Below are positions 42,822 through 51,186 of a DNA stretch of 64,000 bases, piece by piece. The notes under the pieces were generated by a model, which searched no databases, was not told the DNA's origin, and saw only the letters and a program-made list of their open reading frames with translations. Source of the DNA: Spirosoma montaniterrae (lineage in GTDB: Bacteria; Bacteroidota; Bacteroidia; Cytophagales; Spirosomataceae); contig NZ_CP014263.1 in NCBI RefSeq assembly GCF_001988955.1, forward strand, positions 930,001 to 994,000. Direction: 5' to 3'. The translations under genes were made by a program, and so were the position numbers. Position 1 is the first letter of the stretch. The number at the start of each line of letters is the position of its first letter.

Positions 42822-44477
42822 ATGACGAATTCATTTCCGTTACCTTTCCGAGTACCGTATGCGGTTACCCGGCCTTTCAAAAAATCGGTTGTTTATTTTT
42901 CGATGGAAATCGCCGTCGATCAGGCTCTGAAAACGTATTCGGGTGGACTGGGGTTTCTGGCCGGGTCGCACATGAAAAGTGCCTATGAACTTGGTCAGAA
43001 CCTGATTGGAATCAGCGTTTTATGGAAATACGGCTATTACGACCAAAGCCGGAAAACCGACAACAGTATGGACGTACAGTTTCGCGAGAAAATGTACTCG
43101 TTCCTGCAAAATACGGGGATCGAATTTACCATCGACGTGTTGGACCGGCCCGTCCGGGTTCGGGCGTATTACTTGGCCCCGGAAGTGTTTCAGACCGTAC
43201 CGCTGTTCTTTCTGACTACCGACATCGATGGCAACGATACGGCCACCCGGCTGATTTCGTACCGGCTCTACGATAACGACGTGCGGCTGAAAATTGCTCA
43301 GTGTATGCTGCTGGGGCTGGGTGGTGCCAAATTAGTCGATGCGCTCGGTTTTGCGCCCGACGTGTATCACCTCAACGAAGCCCACGCCCTGCCCGCAGCG
43401 TTTCACCTGTTTCAAAAACTCGACACGGTAGCGAAGGTGAAAAAGAAAATGGTCTTTACTACGCACACGCCCGAAGAAGCCGGAAACGAAAAACACGACA
43501 TTCATTTGCTTAATGAATTAGGCTTTTTTGGGAGTATTCCACTCGATAAAGTGCGAAAAATCAGCGGTATTCAGGACAGTACGTTCAATCATTCGCTGGT
43601 GGCATTGCGGCTGAGTCGGCAGGCCAACGGCGTATCGAAGCTGCACGGTGAGGTAGCGCGTCAGATGTGGAGCCACTACAAAGGTATCTGCCCGATTACG
43701 CATGTCACGAACGCCCAAAACCAACGCTACTGGACTGACCCGGCCATTGAAACCGCCCGGCTGGCAGGCGATACCGGGGCGATTATGGCCCGTAAAAAAG
43801 AGTTGAAGGCCCCGCTATTCCGGTTCGTAGCCGATCAGGTGGGAAAACTGTTTGACCCAAACGTGCTGACACTGGTGTGGGCGCGTCGGTTTGCCACTTA
43901 TAAACGCCCCGATTTACTCACGCAGGATGCCGAACGGTTTGCACGGTTGCTCAATCAGACCAAATACCCGGTGCAGATTATCTGGGCCGGTAAGCCATAT
44001 CCGATGGATGCCGGAGCCATTGAAGTCTTTAACCGGCTCTATTACCTGAGTCATCTGTTTCCGAACATGGCCGTGCTGACGGGCCACGAACTGGCCCTGT
44101 CGAAAATGCTGAAAGATGGAGCCGATGGCTGGCTGAATACGCCCATCGTGACGCGCGAGGCATCGGGCACCAGCGGCATGACAGCCGCCATGAACGGAGC
44201 CATAAACATGTCAACCAACGATGGCTGGGTTTGCGAATTTGCCAAACCGGGCGAAAACAGTTTCATTGTCCCAACTGCTGACCCCATGCTGTCGTATCAT
44301 GACCGCGACGACCACGACCGCAGCCACTTGTTCGACCTGCTTGAAACGCAGATTCTGCCCTGTTACTACGACCGCCCCGGCGATTGGCAAAAACTCGTAT
44401 TCCAAAGCATGAACGACGTAAACGCTTATTTCGGAGCCAACCGCATGGCTGAGGAGTACTACGAGCGGGTGTATTAA
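42822..44477 (+). CDS. Alpha-glucan phosphorylase homologue (GT35) with Thr at the cofactor-lysine site
   Basis: A 551-residue short-type glycogen/alpha-glucan phosphorylase homologue from the ATG at 42822. It begins VVYFSMEIAVDQALKTYSGGLGFLAG, then YHLNEAHALPAAFHL, VFTTHTPEEAGNEKHD, VWARRFATYKRPDLL (substrate-phosphate Arg and Lys), WAGKPYPMD and REASGTSGMTAAMNGAINMS. In standard enzymes the last motif is GTxxMK, whose Lys forms a Schiff base with pyridoxal phosphate; here Thr454 takes that place. Either this is a divergent clade with another role, or it is not a phosphorylase. The gene stands alone after the fumC terminator. Confidence 0.8.
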   Translation: MTNSFPLPFRVPYAVTRPFKKSVVYFSMEIAVDQALKTYSGGLGFLAGSHMKSAYELGQNLIGISVLWKYGYYDQSRKTDNSMDVQFREKMYSFLQNTGIEFTIDVLDRPVRVRAYYLAPEVFQTVPLFFLTTDIDGNDTATRLISYRLYDNDVRLKIAQCMLLGLGGAKLVDALGFAPDVYHLNEAHALPAAFHLFQKLDTVAKVKKKMVFTTHTPEEAGNEKHDIHLLNELGFFGSIPLDKVRKISGIQDSTFNHSLVALRLSRQANGVSKLHGEVARQMWSHYKGICPITHVTNAQNQRYWTDPAIETARLAGDTGAIMARKKELKAPLFRFVADQVGKLFDPNVLTLVWARRFATYKRPDLLTQDAERFARLLNQTKYPVQIIWAGKPYPMDAGAIEVFNRLYYLSHLFPNMAVLTGHELALSKMLKDGADGWLNTPIVTREASGTSGMTAAMNGAINMSTNDGWVCEFAKPGENSFIVPTADPMLSYHDRDDHDRSHLFDLLETQILPCYYDRPGDWQKLVFQSMNDVNAYFGANRMAEEYYERVY

Positions 44478-44503
44478 GGTAGAACAGCGTAATTTTGTCT
44501 TCT

Positions 44504-45172
44504 ATGATCCGCCTTTTACTGCTCTACATTCTTGCTCTATTTACAATCAGCGTTCACGCCCAGACCACTGACGAAAATCCAGCCGCAACCAGTTGGTACA
44601 GCGAACCCGACGGTATCAACTGGCTGCTCGAACGCTACCGGCCCATCTACGACTTCAAACCCCGCGAAACCATCGCCAGCATCGGAGCGGGACAGGGCAT
44701 TCGCGAAGTCGTGTACTCGCTAATGGCCGACAGCCTGACGGTTTACTTACAGGACGTAGAAACCTACTGGCTTTCACCCGAACGACTCTATAAAACGCTG
44801 CGGACAATTTACGGGAAAGCGGGCCGTTCTGACTGCTCGGCAACGTTCAAAATTATACGCGGCACTGACCGCGATACCGGTTTGCCCACGCAGCTTTTCG
44901 ATAAAATTATCATCGAAAACAGCCTGCACGAGTTTGATCATCAGGCAATTATGCTGCAAAGCATACGCGACAATCTGAAACCCGGCGGAACGTTGTTTGT
45001 CTGGGAAGAAATCGCCACCAAGCCCAACCGTAAACATTCTGGTTGTCGCAAACCTATGTTTACTGACCAGTCGCTGCGGCAGTTAATGGCCGAACATGGT
45101 TTCCAGTTTGTTGATAAAACCGTTGTCGACCCGCCCCGTGGCAGCGATGTAGTGTATCGTTTTTCGTTTTGA
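44504..45172 (+). CDS. Class I SAM-dependent methyltransferase-like protein with a signal peptide
   Basis: From the ATG at 44504 the product has 222 residues. The first 20 (MIRLLLLYILALFTISVHAQ) are a convincing signal peptide. The rest is a Rossmann methyltransferase core: ETIASIGAGQGIREVVYSLM (the GxGxG SAM loop), TVYLQDVE (acidic ribose contact), DKIIIENSLHEFD, and IRDNLKPGGTLFVWEE. Export is odd because SAM is cytosolic, so it may bind another ligand or have a misread N-terminus. TAATTTTG ends 6 nt before the ATG, so transcription may be nearly leaderless. Its stop directly abuts the convergent mqo stop. Confidence 0.7.
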   Translation: MIRLLLLYILALFTISVHAQTTDENPAATSWYSEPDGINWLLERYRPIYDFKPRETIASIGAGQGIREVVYSLMADSLTVYLQDVETYWLSPERLYKTLRTIYGKAGRSDCSATFKIIRGTDRDTGLPTQLFDKIIIENSLHEFDHQAIMLQSIRDNLKPGGTLFVWEEIATKPNRKHSGCRKPMFTDQSLRQLMAEHGFQFVDKTVVDPPRGSDVVYRFSF

Positions 45173-46711
45173 TTACCGCGTTACTTCGGGCGTTTGTTCA
45201 TCCATCGTTAAGCCAAGAATGCGGCTGGTTTGCTCGCGGAGTTGGCGGGTCAGTTCGGCGTTTTTCGCCAGCGATTGCCCGTAACTCGGAATCATTTCGC
45301 GTAGTTTCTGCTGCCAGTCGGGCGAGGCTATTTGCGTGGGGAAACACTTGGTCATCAGGTCGAGCATGATCGATACGGCAGTGGAGGCACCCGGCGAAGC
45401 ACCCAGCAGCGCGGCAATGCTGCCGTCAGCAGCACTCACTACCTCTGTGCCAAATTCCAGCACACCGCCCTCTTCGTCGTCTTTTTTGATGACCTGCACC
45501 CGCTGCCCGGCAATTTCCAGTTCCCAGTCGTCCATCTGCGCTTCGGGGAAATACTCTTTTAAAGCCGCCAGCCGGTCTTCGGGCGATTGCATCACCTGCT
45601 GAATCAGGTACTTCGTCAGCGGAATATTGTGCAAACCAGCCATCAGCATCGGAGCCATGTTGCTTAACTGTATCGACTTCGGCAAATCAAGATACGAACC
45701 GTGTTTCAGGAATTTGGTCGAGAACCCGGCGTAGGGACCGAACAGTAACTCCTGCTTACCATCGATCATGCGGGTGTCTAAGTGCGGCACCGACATGGGT
45801 GGGGCACCTACCGACGCTTTGCCGTAGACTTTGGCATGGTGCCGTTCGACCACGTCGCGGTTGGTGCATTTGAGCCACTGCCCGCCCACCGGGAAACCAC
45901 CATAGCCCCGGCTTTCGGGAATGTCTGATTTTTCGAGCAGCCGCAGCGAACCGCCACCAGCCCCGATGAATACAAATCCCGCTTGTACGTCGCGGGTTGC
46001 GCCGGTCGTTAGGTTTTCGACCCGAACTTTCCAGCCGCCGAGCGACTTCGACCGCCAGAGGTCGCGCACGTCGTAGCCAAAGTGCATCGTTACGCCCGGC
46101 ATCTCTTGCAGTTTGGCGAACATGCAGCGCGTGAGTGCGCCAAAATTTACGTCGGTGCCAATGTCCATGCGGGTGGCCGCTACGGGCTGAGCCGGGTCGC
46201 GGCCTTCCATTACGAGCGGCATCCAGTCGGCGAGATGTGCCGGGTCTTCGGAATACTGCATCCCATGAAACAGGTGGTTCTGCTGGAGCGCGTCGTAGCG
46301 TTTGTGCAAATACCGCACATTCTCATCGCCCCACACGAAACTCATGTGCGGAATCGACCGGATAAAGCCCGGTGCATCATTCAGAAACCCGTTTTCAACC
46401 AAATGCGCCCAGAACTGCTTCGACTGCTCAAACGATTCGGCAATTTTGACGGCCTTAGGTGTTTCAATAGTGCCGTCTTCGCGTTCGGGGGTGTAGTTGA
46501 GTTCGCAGAAGGCCGAATGGCCGGTGCCTGCGTTATTCCAGGCGTCGGAGCTTTCGGCGGCTGCCTTGTCGAGCCGTTCGTAAATATCAATCGTGAGCGA
46601 CGGTTCCAGTTCTTTTAACAGTACGCCGAGCGTAGCACTCATAATACCCGCGCCAATCAGCAGAACGTCGGGGCCTTTTTCAGTTGTATTTGTATGCTTT
46701 GCCATATTCAT
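45173..46711 (-). CDS. mqo: Malate:quinone oxidoreductase
   Basis: A 512-residue membrane-associated FAD enzyme. The FAD loop is DVLLIGAGIMSATLGVLL, followed by IYERLDKAAAESSDAWNNAGTGHSAFCELNYTPE, SIPHMSFVWGDENVRYLHKRY, RMDIGTDVNFGALTRCMF, VFIGAGGGSLRLLEKSDIPES and FGPYAGFSTKFLKHGS, all typical of Mqo. It oxidises malate to oxaloacetate and passes electrons to menaquinone, which fits with FumC and MenC elsewhere in the window. A second ATG two codons in is equally possible as start. The stop codon touches that of the convergent methyltransferase-like gene with no gap. Confidence 0.95.
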   Translation of the reverse strand: MNMAKHTNTTEKGPDVLLIGAGIMSATLGVLLKELEPSLTIDIYERLDKAAAESSDAWNNAGTGHSAFCELNYTPEREDGTIETPKAVKIAESFEQSKQFWAHLVENGFLNDAPGFIRSIPHMSFVWGDENVRYLHKRYDALQQNHLFHGMQYSEDPAHLADWMPLVMEGRDPAQPVAATRMDIGTDVNFGALTRCMFAKLQEMPGVTMHFGYDVRDLWRSKSLGGWKVRVENLTTGATRDVQAGFVFIGAGGGSLRLLEKSDIPESRGYGGFPVGGQWLKCTNRDVVERHHAKVYGKASVGAPPMSVPHLDTRMIDGKQELLFGPYAGFSTKFLKHGSYLDLPKSIQLSNMAPMLMAGLHNIPLTKYLIQQVMQSPEDRLAALKEYFPEAQMDDWELEIAGQRVQVIKKDDEEGGVLEFGTEVVSAADGSIAALLGASPGASTAVSIMLDLMTKCFPTQIASPDWQQKLREMIPSYGQSLAKNAELTRQLREQTSRILGLTMDEQTPEVTR

Positions 46712-46784
46712 AACGGGCTGAACGCCCCTTCTATCTACAAAAATGGTAGGCGGGTTGTTCCGGATTAGACCGTACCTTTAGGGC

Positions 46785-47732
46785 ATGAAGTGGCAAATTA
46801 GGGCTGTAAGCCTACTTTTTCTCGCTATCTTTCTATCGAACGTACCGACTCAGGCGCAGCCGTTGCCTGTGGCTCCGGTTTCGCCAGTCGAACAGCCGGG
46901 TATCAATCAGGGCCGGTTCATTGGCGTGGTGGCCGGAACGGCTGTCTTCTACACCGTTACGCTGCTCTTACTGCGGAAACAATGGTACAAGAAGCGGGTG
47001 CCGTTTCATAGCTTCAATGACAATCGGGAGTGGCTGCAAATGGATAAACTGGGCCATGCAACCACCGCCTATTGCATGAGCCGGGGAGGCTACGAACTCA
47101 TGCGCTGGAGTGGCGTAAACGAGCGGGCCAGCATTATCACAGGCAGTTTGCTGGCATTGCTGTTTCAGTCGACGCTCGAAGTCTACGACGGATACTCGGA
47201 AGGGTGGGGGTTTTCTAAGGGCGATATGATTGCCAACGTTGCCGGAATGGGCCTGTTTATGGGGCAACAGCTTGGAGCCGGGCAGCAGGTGGTGACAATG
47301 CGATACGGTTTTCGGAAAACTATCTTTCCGCCGTATCGACCCAATCTGCTGGGTAAAACCACGGGGCAGCAGATGCTGAAAGATTATAATGGACAACAAT
47401 ACTGGCTGTCGGTCAATCTGGCATCAGCGTTGCCCGTTGGTCCCTCGTTTCCGCGCTGGCTGAATCTGGCCGCAGGCTACAGTGGTAGCGGCATGATTGG
47501 CGGCCACCAGAACCCCAAAACGTTCGACGCAGCCGGAAACGAAGTGAAATTTGAGCGATACCGTCAGTTTTTTCTCTCGCCCGACGCCGATCTGTCGCGC
47601 ATCGACGCCTTTAGTCCATCGTTGCAGCGGTTTATCGGAACGGCGCAATTCTTTAAAATTCCCGCCCCTTCGCTGGAATATAATCGGGTGAAGGGTTTTC
47701 GGTTTCACCCGCTGCTACTGCCGAAAGAGTAG
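46785..47732 (+). CDS. DUF2279 family exported/membrane protein
   Basis: A 315-residue protein with signal peptide (KWQIRAVSLLFLAIFLSNVPTQAQ), a following membrane helix (GRFIGVVAGTAVFYTVTLLLL) and the DUF2279 core: FNDNREWLQMDKLGHATTAYCMSRGGYELM, then STLEVYDGYSEGWGFSKGDMIANVAGMGLF, with conserved Asp, His and Glu that suggest an active or metal site. The C-terminal third is a soluble region seen mainly in Bacteroidota members. The function is unknown; related YfiM-type proteins are envelope lipoproteins. It is divergent from mqo across a 73-bp gap. Confidence 0.8.
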   Translation: MKWQIRAVSLLFLAIFLSNVPTQAQPLPVAPVSPVEQPGINQGRFIGVVAGTAVFYTVTLLLLRKQWYKKRVPFHSFNDNREWLQMDKLGHATTAYCMSRGGYELMRWSGVNERASIITGSLLALLFQSTLEVYDGYSEGWGFSKGDMIANVAGMGLFMGQQLGAGQQVVTMRYGFRKTIFPPYRPNLLGKTTGQQMLKDYNGQQYWLSVNLASALPVGPSFPRWLNLAAGYSGSGMIGGHQNPKTFDAAGNEVKFERYRQFFLSPDADLSRIDAFSPSLQRFIGTAQFFKIPAPSLEYNRVKGFRFHPLLLPKE

Positions 47733-47744
47733 CATGTCTAAAAC

Positions 47745-47807
47745 CACAGCCACGTAGAGAACAACAAGGTTGGTGTTAGAAAACCTGCTGTCCGCTGCGT
47801 GGCTGTG
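47745..47807. terminator. Long-loop hairpin between convergent genes
   Basis: CACAGCCACG (47745-47754) is complementary to 47798-47807 across a 43-nt loop. It lies between the DUF2279 gene and the convergent outer-membrane protein gene and may serve as a two-way terminator. Confidence 0.45.
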
Positions 47808-47819
47808 ATCACTCATCTT

Positions 47820-48407
47820 TTACAGCCGACCTCCGCCGATGTCGAAGCCGAGTTTGATGCCGAGGTATGTGTTTTTGCTTTCGATAGTGGCATTGGTAAG
47901 TCTATTCGACGTAGTTGGTACGGCATTGTACTCAACGCCAACCACAAAATGTCCGGCTTTAATACCACCCCGGATCATACCACCAAACTTAGTGGCACCG
48001 GTGAGCGTAACCTGCTCTGGCCCCTGTCCGTCAACAATGGTTATAGTTCCCGCCGACGCTATCGTGTATAAGCCTGCACCAACACCCAGGAAAGGACGAA
48101 CACCATTTGTGCCAAACAGATACGTGCCGGTCAGCAAATAGGAGCCAAAGGCACCTGCGTCGCCCGTAACGGTATTACCACCACTTACAACCCCTCGGGC
48201 TACCAGTGCCCATTCGGCCCGCAGCCCGAGGTCGAGATTATCGCTAATGCCATATTTGGGTTCAACGGCGAACAAAACTCCCCCCGAAACACCTGAAGCG
48301 AGTGGCTTGGCTATGCCTACTGAGAGGTTCACCTTGAACGGCTTGAACTCTTGCGCAGTAGCTGAAAAAGCTACCGAAAGAAATAGAACGGTTAGAAAAC
48401 GTTTCAT
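47820..48407 (-). CDS. Outer-membrane beta-barrel protein
   Basis: From the ATG at 48407 the protein has 195 residues. The signal peptide is KRFLTVLFLSVAFSATAQ, and the mature part alternates strands and glycine turns: VNLSVGIAKPLA, GGVLFAVEPKYGISDNLDLGLRAEWALVAR, SYLLTGTYLFG, VRPFLGVGAGLYTIA, FGGMIRGGIKAGHFVVGVEYNAVP and YLGIKLGFDIGGGRL. This fits an eight-stranded outer-membrane barrel of the OmpW/OMP_b-brl type. Ligand or role cannot be inferred. It is probably monocistronic; the upstream 90 bp must hold its promoter. Confidence 0.8.
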   Translation of the reverse strand: MKRFLTVLFLSVAFSATAQEFKPFKVNLSVGIAKPLASGVSGGVLFAVEPKYGISDNLDLGLRAEWALVARGVVSGGNTVTGDAGAFGSYLLTGTYLFGTNGVRPFLGVGAGLYTIASAGTITIVDGQGPEQVTLTGATKFGGMIRGGIKAGHFVVGVEYNAVPTTSNRLTNATIESKNTYLGIKLGFDIGGGRL

Positions 48408-48500
48408 GAACTTATAATCTGGTGAACGGTAAAAATTACCGTGCAAACATAGAGCGTCTTCTACTCAACACAAAATAATGTTACACTTTTTTTGAAGTGG

Positions 48501-49559
48501 TTATTTCAGTTCGCCCGGTGTTACCATAATGCCCTGCTGTCGGTTATCGCGCAGGATAGTAAGCTGAACGCGACGACCAATGATTTCGTCGGTCAGGAGT
48601 CGGTGGAGGTCATCGACAGTAGCTACGGGCTGGCCGTTGAAGCCAACGATAATGTCGCCCTGCCGAAGTTCGCCGTTGCCTGCCACGCCGTCGGGTTCAA
48701 CGCTGGCGACCATAATACCCGTTTTAACCGAAAGCTGGTTGTACTGCCGGATACGCTCCGTGAGGTTAATCAACTGACCGGCAATGCCCAGATAGCCCCG
48801 CCGAACGCGCCCTTCCATAATCAGTTTACCAGCCACCAAAGCTGCCAGGTTCGACGAAACGGCGAAACAAATCCCCTGCGCGGGCAAAATTACCGCCGTA
48901 TTCACGCCAATGACATCACCGCTGGAGTTTACCAGCGGACCGCCTGAATTGCCCGGATTCAGAGCCGCATCGGTCTGGATAACGTCATCGATTAACCGGC
49001 CCGACTCAGAACGAAGCGTTCGGCCCAGCGCACTCACAACACCTGCCGTAAGCGAGTACTGAAAACCGTAGGGATTGCCAATGGCGATGGCTATCTGGCC
49101 CACCTGTACGTCTTTAGAATTAGCAAACCGAATAGCTTTCAACCCATCGGCATAGATTTTCAAAACAGCTATGTCGGTGGCGGGGTCGCGGCCAATTAAT
49201 GCGGCCTCGAAAGAGTGGCCCGGCCCGTCGTTGCGGTCGGGCAGTGCAACGTCAATCTGGCTGGCTCCGGCCACAACGTGGTTGTTGGTCACGATATAGC
49301 CGTCGGTCGAAATAACAAACCCGGACCCCGTACCTCCCTCATTACCGCCCTGACCGGGCCGACGTTGTGGCGAGTTGGCTGGTTGAGAACGTTTTGAGAC
49401 CGTACGATTAACTTTTATCTGTACAACTGACGAACTTACTTTTTTGGCTACATTTACGACCGTGTTAGAATAAGCATCTAACAGCGTCGCATCTGACTCG
49501 CCCGCCCGGCCCAATGAAGGCGAGGAGTCATTGTCGAGAGACACATAATAGGGATTCAT
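48501..49559 (-). CDS. DegP/HtrA-like serine protease with PDZ domain, no signal peptide
   Basis: A 352-residue trypsin-like protease. The catalytic triad is visible as His in IVTNNHVVAG, Asp in DPATDIAVLKI and Ser in LNPGNSGGPLV. A PDZ domain follows (RRGYLGIAGQLINL ... VASVEPDGVAGNGELRQGDIIVGFNGQPV). Unlike DegP it has no signal peptide or membrane anchor; it begins with a polar stretch (MNPYYVSLDNDSSPSLGRAGES), so it appears cytosolic unless the true start differs. HtrA-like proteins of this layout are found in several phyla and may act on intracellular targets. A QRRPGQGGNEGG linker precedes the protease domain. Confidence 0.88.
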   Translation of the reverse strand: MNPYYVSLDNDSSPSLGRAGESDATLLDAYSNTVVNVAKKVSSSVVQIKVNRTVSKRSQPANSPQRRPGQGGNEGGTGSGFVISTDGYIVTNNHVVAGASQIDVALPDRNDGPGHSFEAALIGRDPATDIAVLKIYADGLKAIRFANSKDVQVGQIAIAIGNPYGFQYSLTAGVVSALGRTLRSESGRLIDDVIQTDAALNPGNSGGPLVNSSGDVIGVNTAVILPAQGICFAVSSNLAALVAGKLIMEGRVRRGYLGIAGQLINLTERIRQYNQLSVKTGIMVASVEPDGVAGNGELRQGDIIVGFNGQPVATVDDLHRLLTDEIIGRRVQLTILRDNRQQGIMVTPGELK

Positions 49560-49615
49560 GAGACATGCTGTTTAGCTGAAAAAGAACAGCTTACACGTTC
49601 TGTTCCAAATTTTTC

Positions 49616-49623
49616 TATATTTG
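49616..49623 (+). promoter_or_regulatory. Candidate TAnnTTTG promoter box before the 49678 gene
   Basis: TATATTTG matches the Bacteroidota -7 element and lies ~55 bp upstream of the small gene at 49678. A clear TTTG upstream partner at 19-21 nt is missing, so the call is tentative. Confidence 0.35.
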
Positions 49624-49677
49624 TAAGTGACGTTTTGAGCCGCCATTATGTCATAAGAAAACAACTAACAAATATGT

Positions 49678-49899
49678 TTGTGGCTGTTTTTCGGAGCAGA
49701 TGCTGTAAAAAAGGCAGAAGCTATGTCGTTTGATGAATTTTTGACCAGTAAAAAAATTGATGCTGACCGGTTTCGTTTAGCCGAGCCGCAGCATTATGCC
49801 GAGTGGAAACGTATTTTTGCGCAGATGCACCCGGAAAGCTTTACGGCTCAGAAGAAATTTCTTTTAAATGATACCCGAAGAAAGTATCTTATTCGTTAA
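49678..49899 (+). CDS. Small conserved-looking hypothetical protein
   Basis: A 73-residue protein if a TTG start at 49678 is used (MWLFFGADAVKKAEAMSFDEF), or 58 residues from the ATG at 49723. The part MSFDEFLTSKKIDADRFR ... EWKRIFAQMHPESFTAQKKFLLNDTRRKY is compact, helical and charged, and reads as a real small protein. An ATG at 49674 is out of frame by one base, so a start-region indel is possible. I recall similar proteins in Cytophagales but know no function. It is followed by the DUF4332 gene 63 bp downstream. Confidence 0.6.
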   Translation: MWLFFGADAVKKAEAMSFDEFLTSKKIDADRFRLAEPQHYAEWKRIFAQMHPESFTAQKKFLLNDTRRKYLIR

Positions 49900-49962
49900 A
49901 ATTGTACCCAGCAGCCTGAAGGTCAGGCTTGCCGTGATTCTTCAACCTATATCCTCTTTACA

Positions 49963-50367
49963 ATGTTGACATTGGGAGAACTGCGCGGCATTACCGATGC
50001 CGTATTGAATTCACTGAAAGCCCAGGGTCTGGGCGACAGTAATGGCCTTTTAGAAGCGGCCCGCACACCTCAGGGACGCAAAGAACTGGCATCGGCGGCT
50101 GGTATTGATGCCGCTACTCTTCTTAATCTTGCCAACCGGGCCGACCTTGCCCGCATTAAAGGTATTGGCCGGGTATATAGCGACCTGATGGAAGAAGCTG
50201 GCGTTGATACGGTAAAAGAACTGGCCCACCGGGTTCCAGAAAACTTACACGCTAAACTGATTGAAATCAACACAAAACGCCAGTTTACACAGCGGCCTCC
50301 TTCCGTTGAGCAGGTGAGCGATTTTGTTGAGCAGGCGAAAAGTCTACCGCCCATGCTCGAATATTGA
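49963..50367 (+). CDS. DUF4332 helix-hairpin-helix protein
   Basis: A 134-residue helical protein. It contains two helix-hairpin-helix-like units: GITDAVLNSLKAQGLGDSNGLLEAARTPQGRKELASAAGIDAATLLNLANRADLARIKGIGRVYSDLMEEAGVDTVKELAHRVPENL is the complete DUF4332 pattern, with the IKGIG hairpin most obvious. Such proteins may bind DNA or act as scaffolds; their function is not established. The gene probably forms a short operon with the upstream small protein and is convergent with an outer-membrane protein gene 17 bp away. Confidence 0.82.
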   Translation: MLTLGELRGITDAVLNSLKAQGLGDSNGLLEAARTPQGRKELASAAGIDAATLLNLANRADLARIKGIGRVYSDLMEEAGVDTVKELAHRVPENLHAKLIEINTKRQFTQRPPSVEQVSDFVEQAKSLPPMLEY

Positions 50368-50384
50368 TGACAACAGTGGGTGCG

Positions 50385-51134
50385 CTAAAACTGAATGAGC
50401 GCACCCACCGCTGCATAATTGATCCAGGTAAAATTGTAGATGCTTTCTACATTGGCTCCGCCTTCTACAACGCGGTAGCCCGCCTTCAGACCGACGCGTC
50501 GGCTGACTTGATACGTAATACCGCCGAAAATATCTTCGGCCCTTCCTTGCGTCGACCCCAGCGCGTCGCCTTCCAGTAGTAAGCCTAATCGCTCGGTTGG
50601 GCGGTAGTGCGCGTAGAAATTAATCAACGGTACAAAACCGAAATTGTCGAAATTCGTGTCGCGCCCGCCAGTTTCGCCCCTCAGCCGAACGTTGGCATCC
50701 CTGATTTTTGCCGTAAGCCCAAGCCCGACGCGCCACCGTTCGCGAACAACCAGATCGTATCGATACGTCAGCCGGTAGGAATTGAACTGGTAGAAAGCCG
50801 TGATTGGCTGACCTGTCGGGAAAACGATTCCGTTGTAATTAACAGGCTGGCTGAAACTACCTTCGTAACGAACCGTGAGTGGGGCGTATAGAGCCGAAAT
50901 AGTATGTCGGCCCCCCAGCGTGTAGCCCAGCCGGATTCGATAGAATGCCTTAGGTTGAGCCTGCAACTCGTTAAGATCAACGAGTGTGCCGCCCGTGTTG
51001 GGAATACGAATTTTGTTGTATGCTGTGCCCAGAACGGCCCCGCCTTCGAGGTCGAGCCGAATTTGAGACAAACCCGTTCGTGATAAACCGAGCAGGCTTA
51101 TGAGCAGCCCGCCTGCCAAAAGAAAACGCTTCAT
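50385..51134 (-). CDS. Outer-membrane beta-barrel-like hypothetical protein
   Basis: From the ATG at 51134, 249 residues. The signal peptide is KRFLLAGGLLISLLGLSRTGLSQ. The mature protein has alternating amphipathic strands: IRLDLEGGAVLGTAYNKIRI, AFYRIRLGYTLGGRHTISALYAPLTVRYEGSF, YRLTYRYDLVVRERWRVGLGLTAKIRDANVRL, PLINFYAHYRPTERLGLLLEGDAL and VSRRVGLKAGYRVVEGGA, ending with the strand NYAAVGALIQF. This points to a 10-12-stranded outer-membrane barrel. I know no specific family name. It lies downstream of cdaA on the same strand, 52 bp apart, and may be cotranscribed. Confidence 0.72.
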   Translation of the reverse strand: MKRFLLAGGLLISLLGLSRTGLSQIRLDLEGGAVLGTAYNKIRIPNTGGTLVDLNELQAQPKAFYRIRLGYTLGGRHTISALYAPLTVRYEGSFSQPVNYNGIVFPTGQPITAFYQFNSYRLTYRYDLVVRERWRVGLGLTAKIRDANVRLRGETGGRDTNFDNFGFVPLINFYAHYRPTERLGLLLEGDALGSTQGRAEDIFGGITYQVSRRVGLKAGYRVVEGGANVESIYNFTWINYAAVGALIQF

Positions 51135-51186
51135 AGGTCGACGTTGAGTTTTCAAGCTAACCCGAAAGCGCGTAAAAGGGTTTTGG

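Noticed and set aside
42822..44477. Glycogen synthase as identity of this gene
   Set aside because: The N-terminal pattern and the ARRFATYKRP and GTSGM blocks follow the phosphorylase order, not GT5 synthases, despite the missing Lys.
49674..49733. Start of the small gene at the ATG at 49674 with a frameshift
   Set aside because: It needs a loss of one base rather than a gain, unlike the other breaks; a TTG at 49678 or the ATG at 49723 gives a simpler start.
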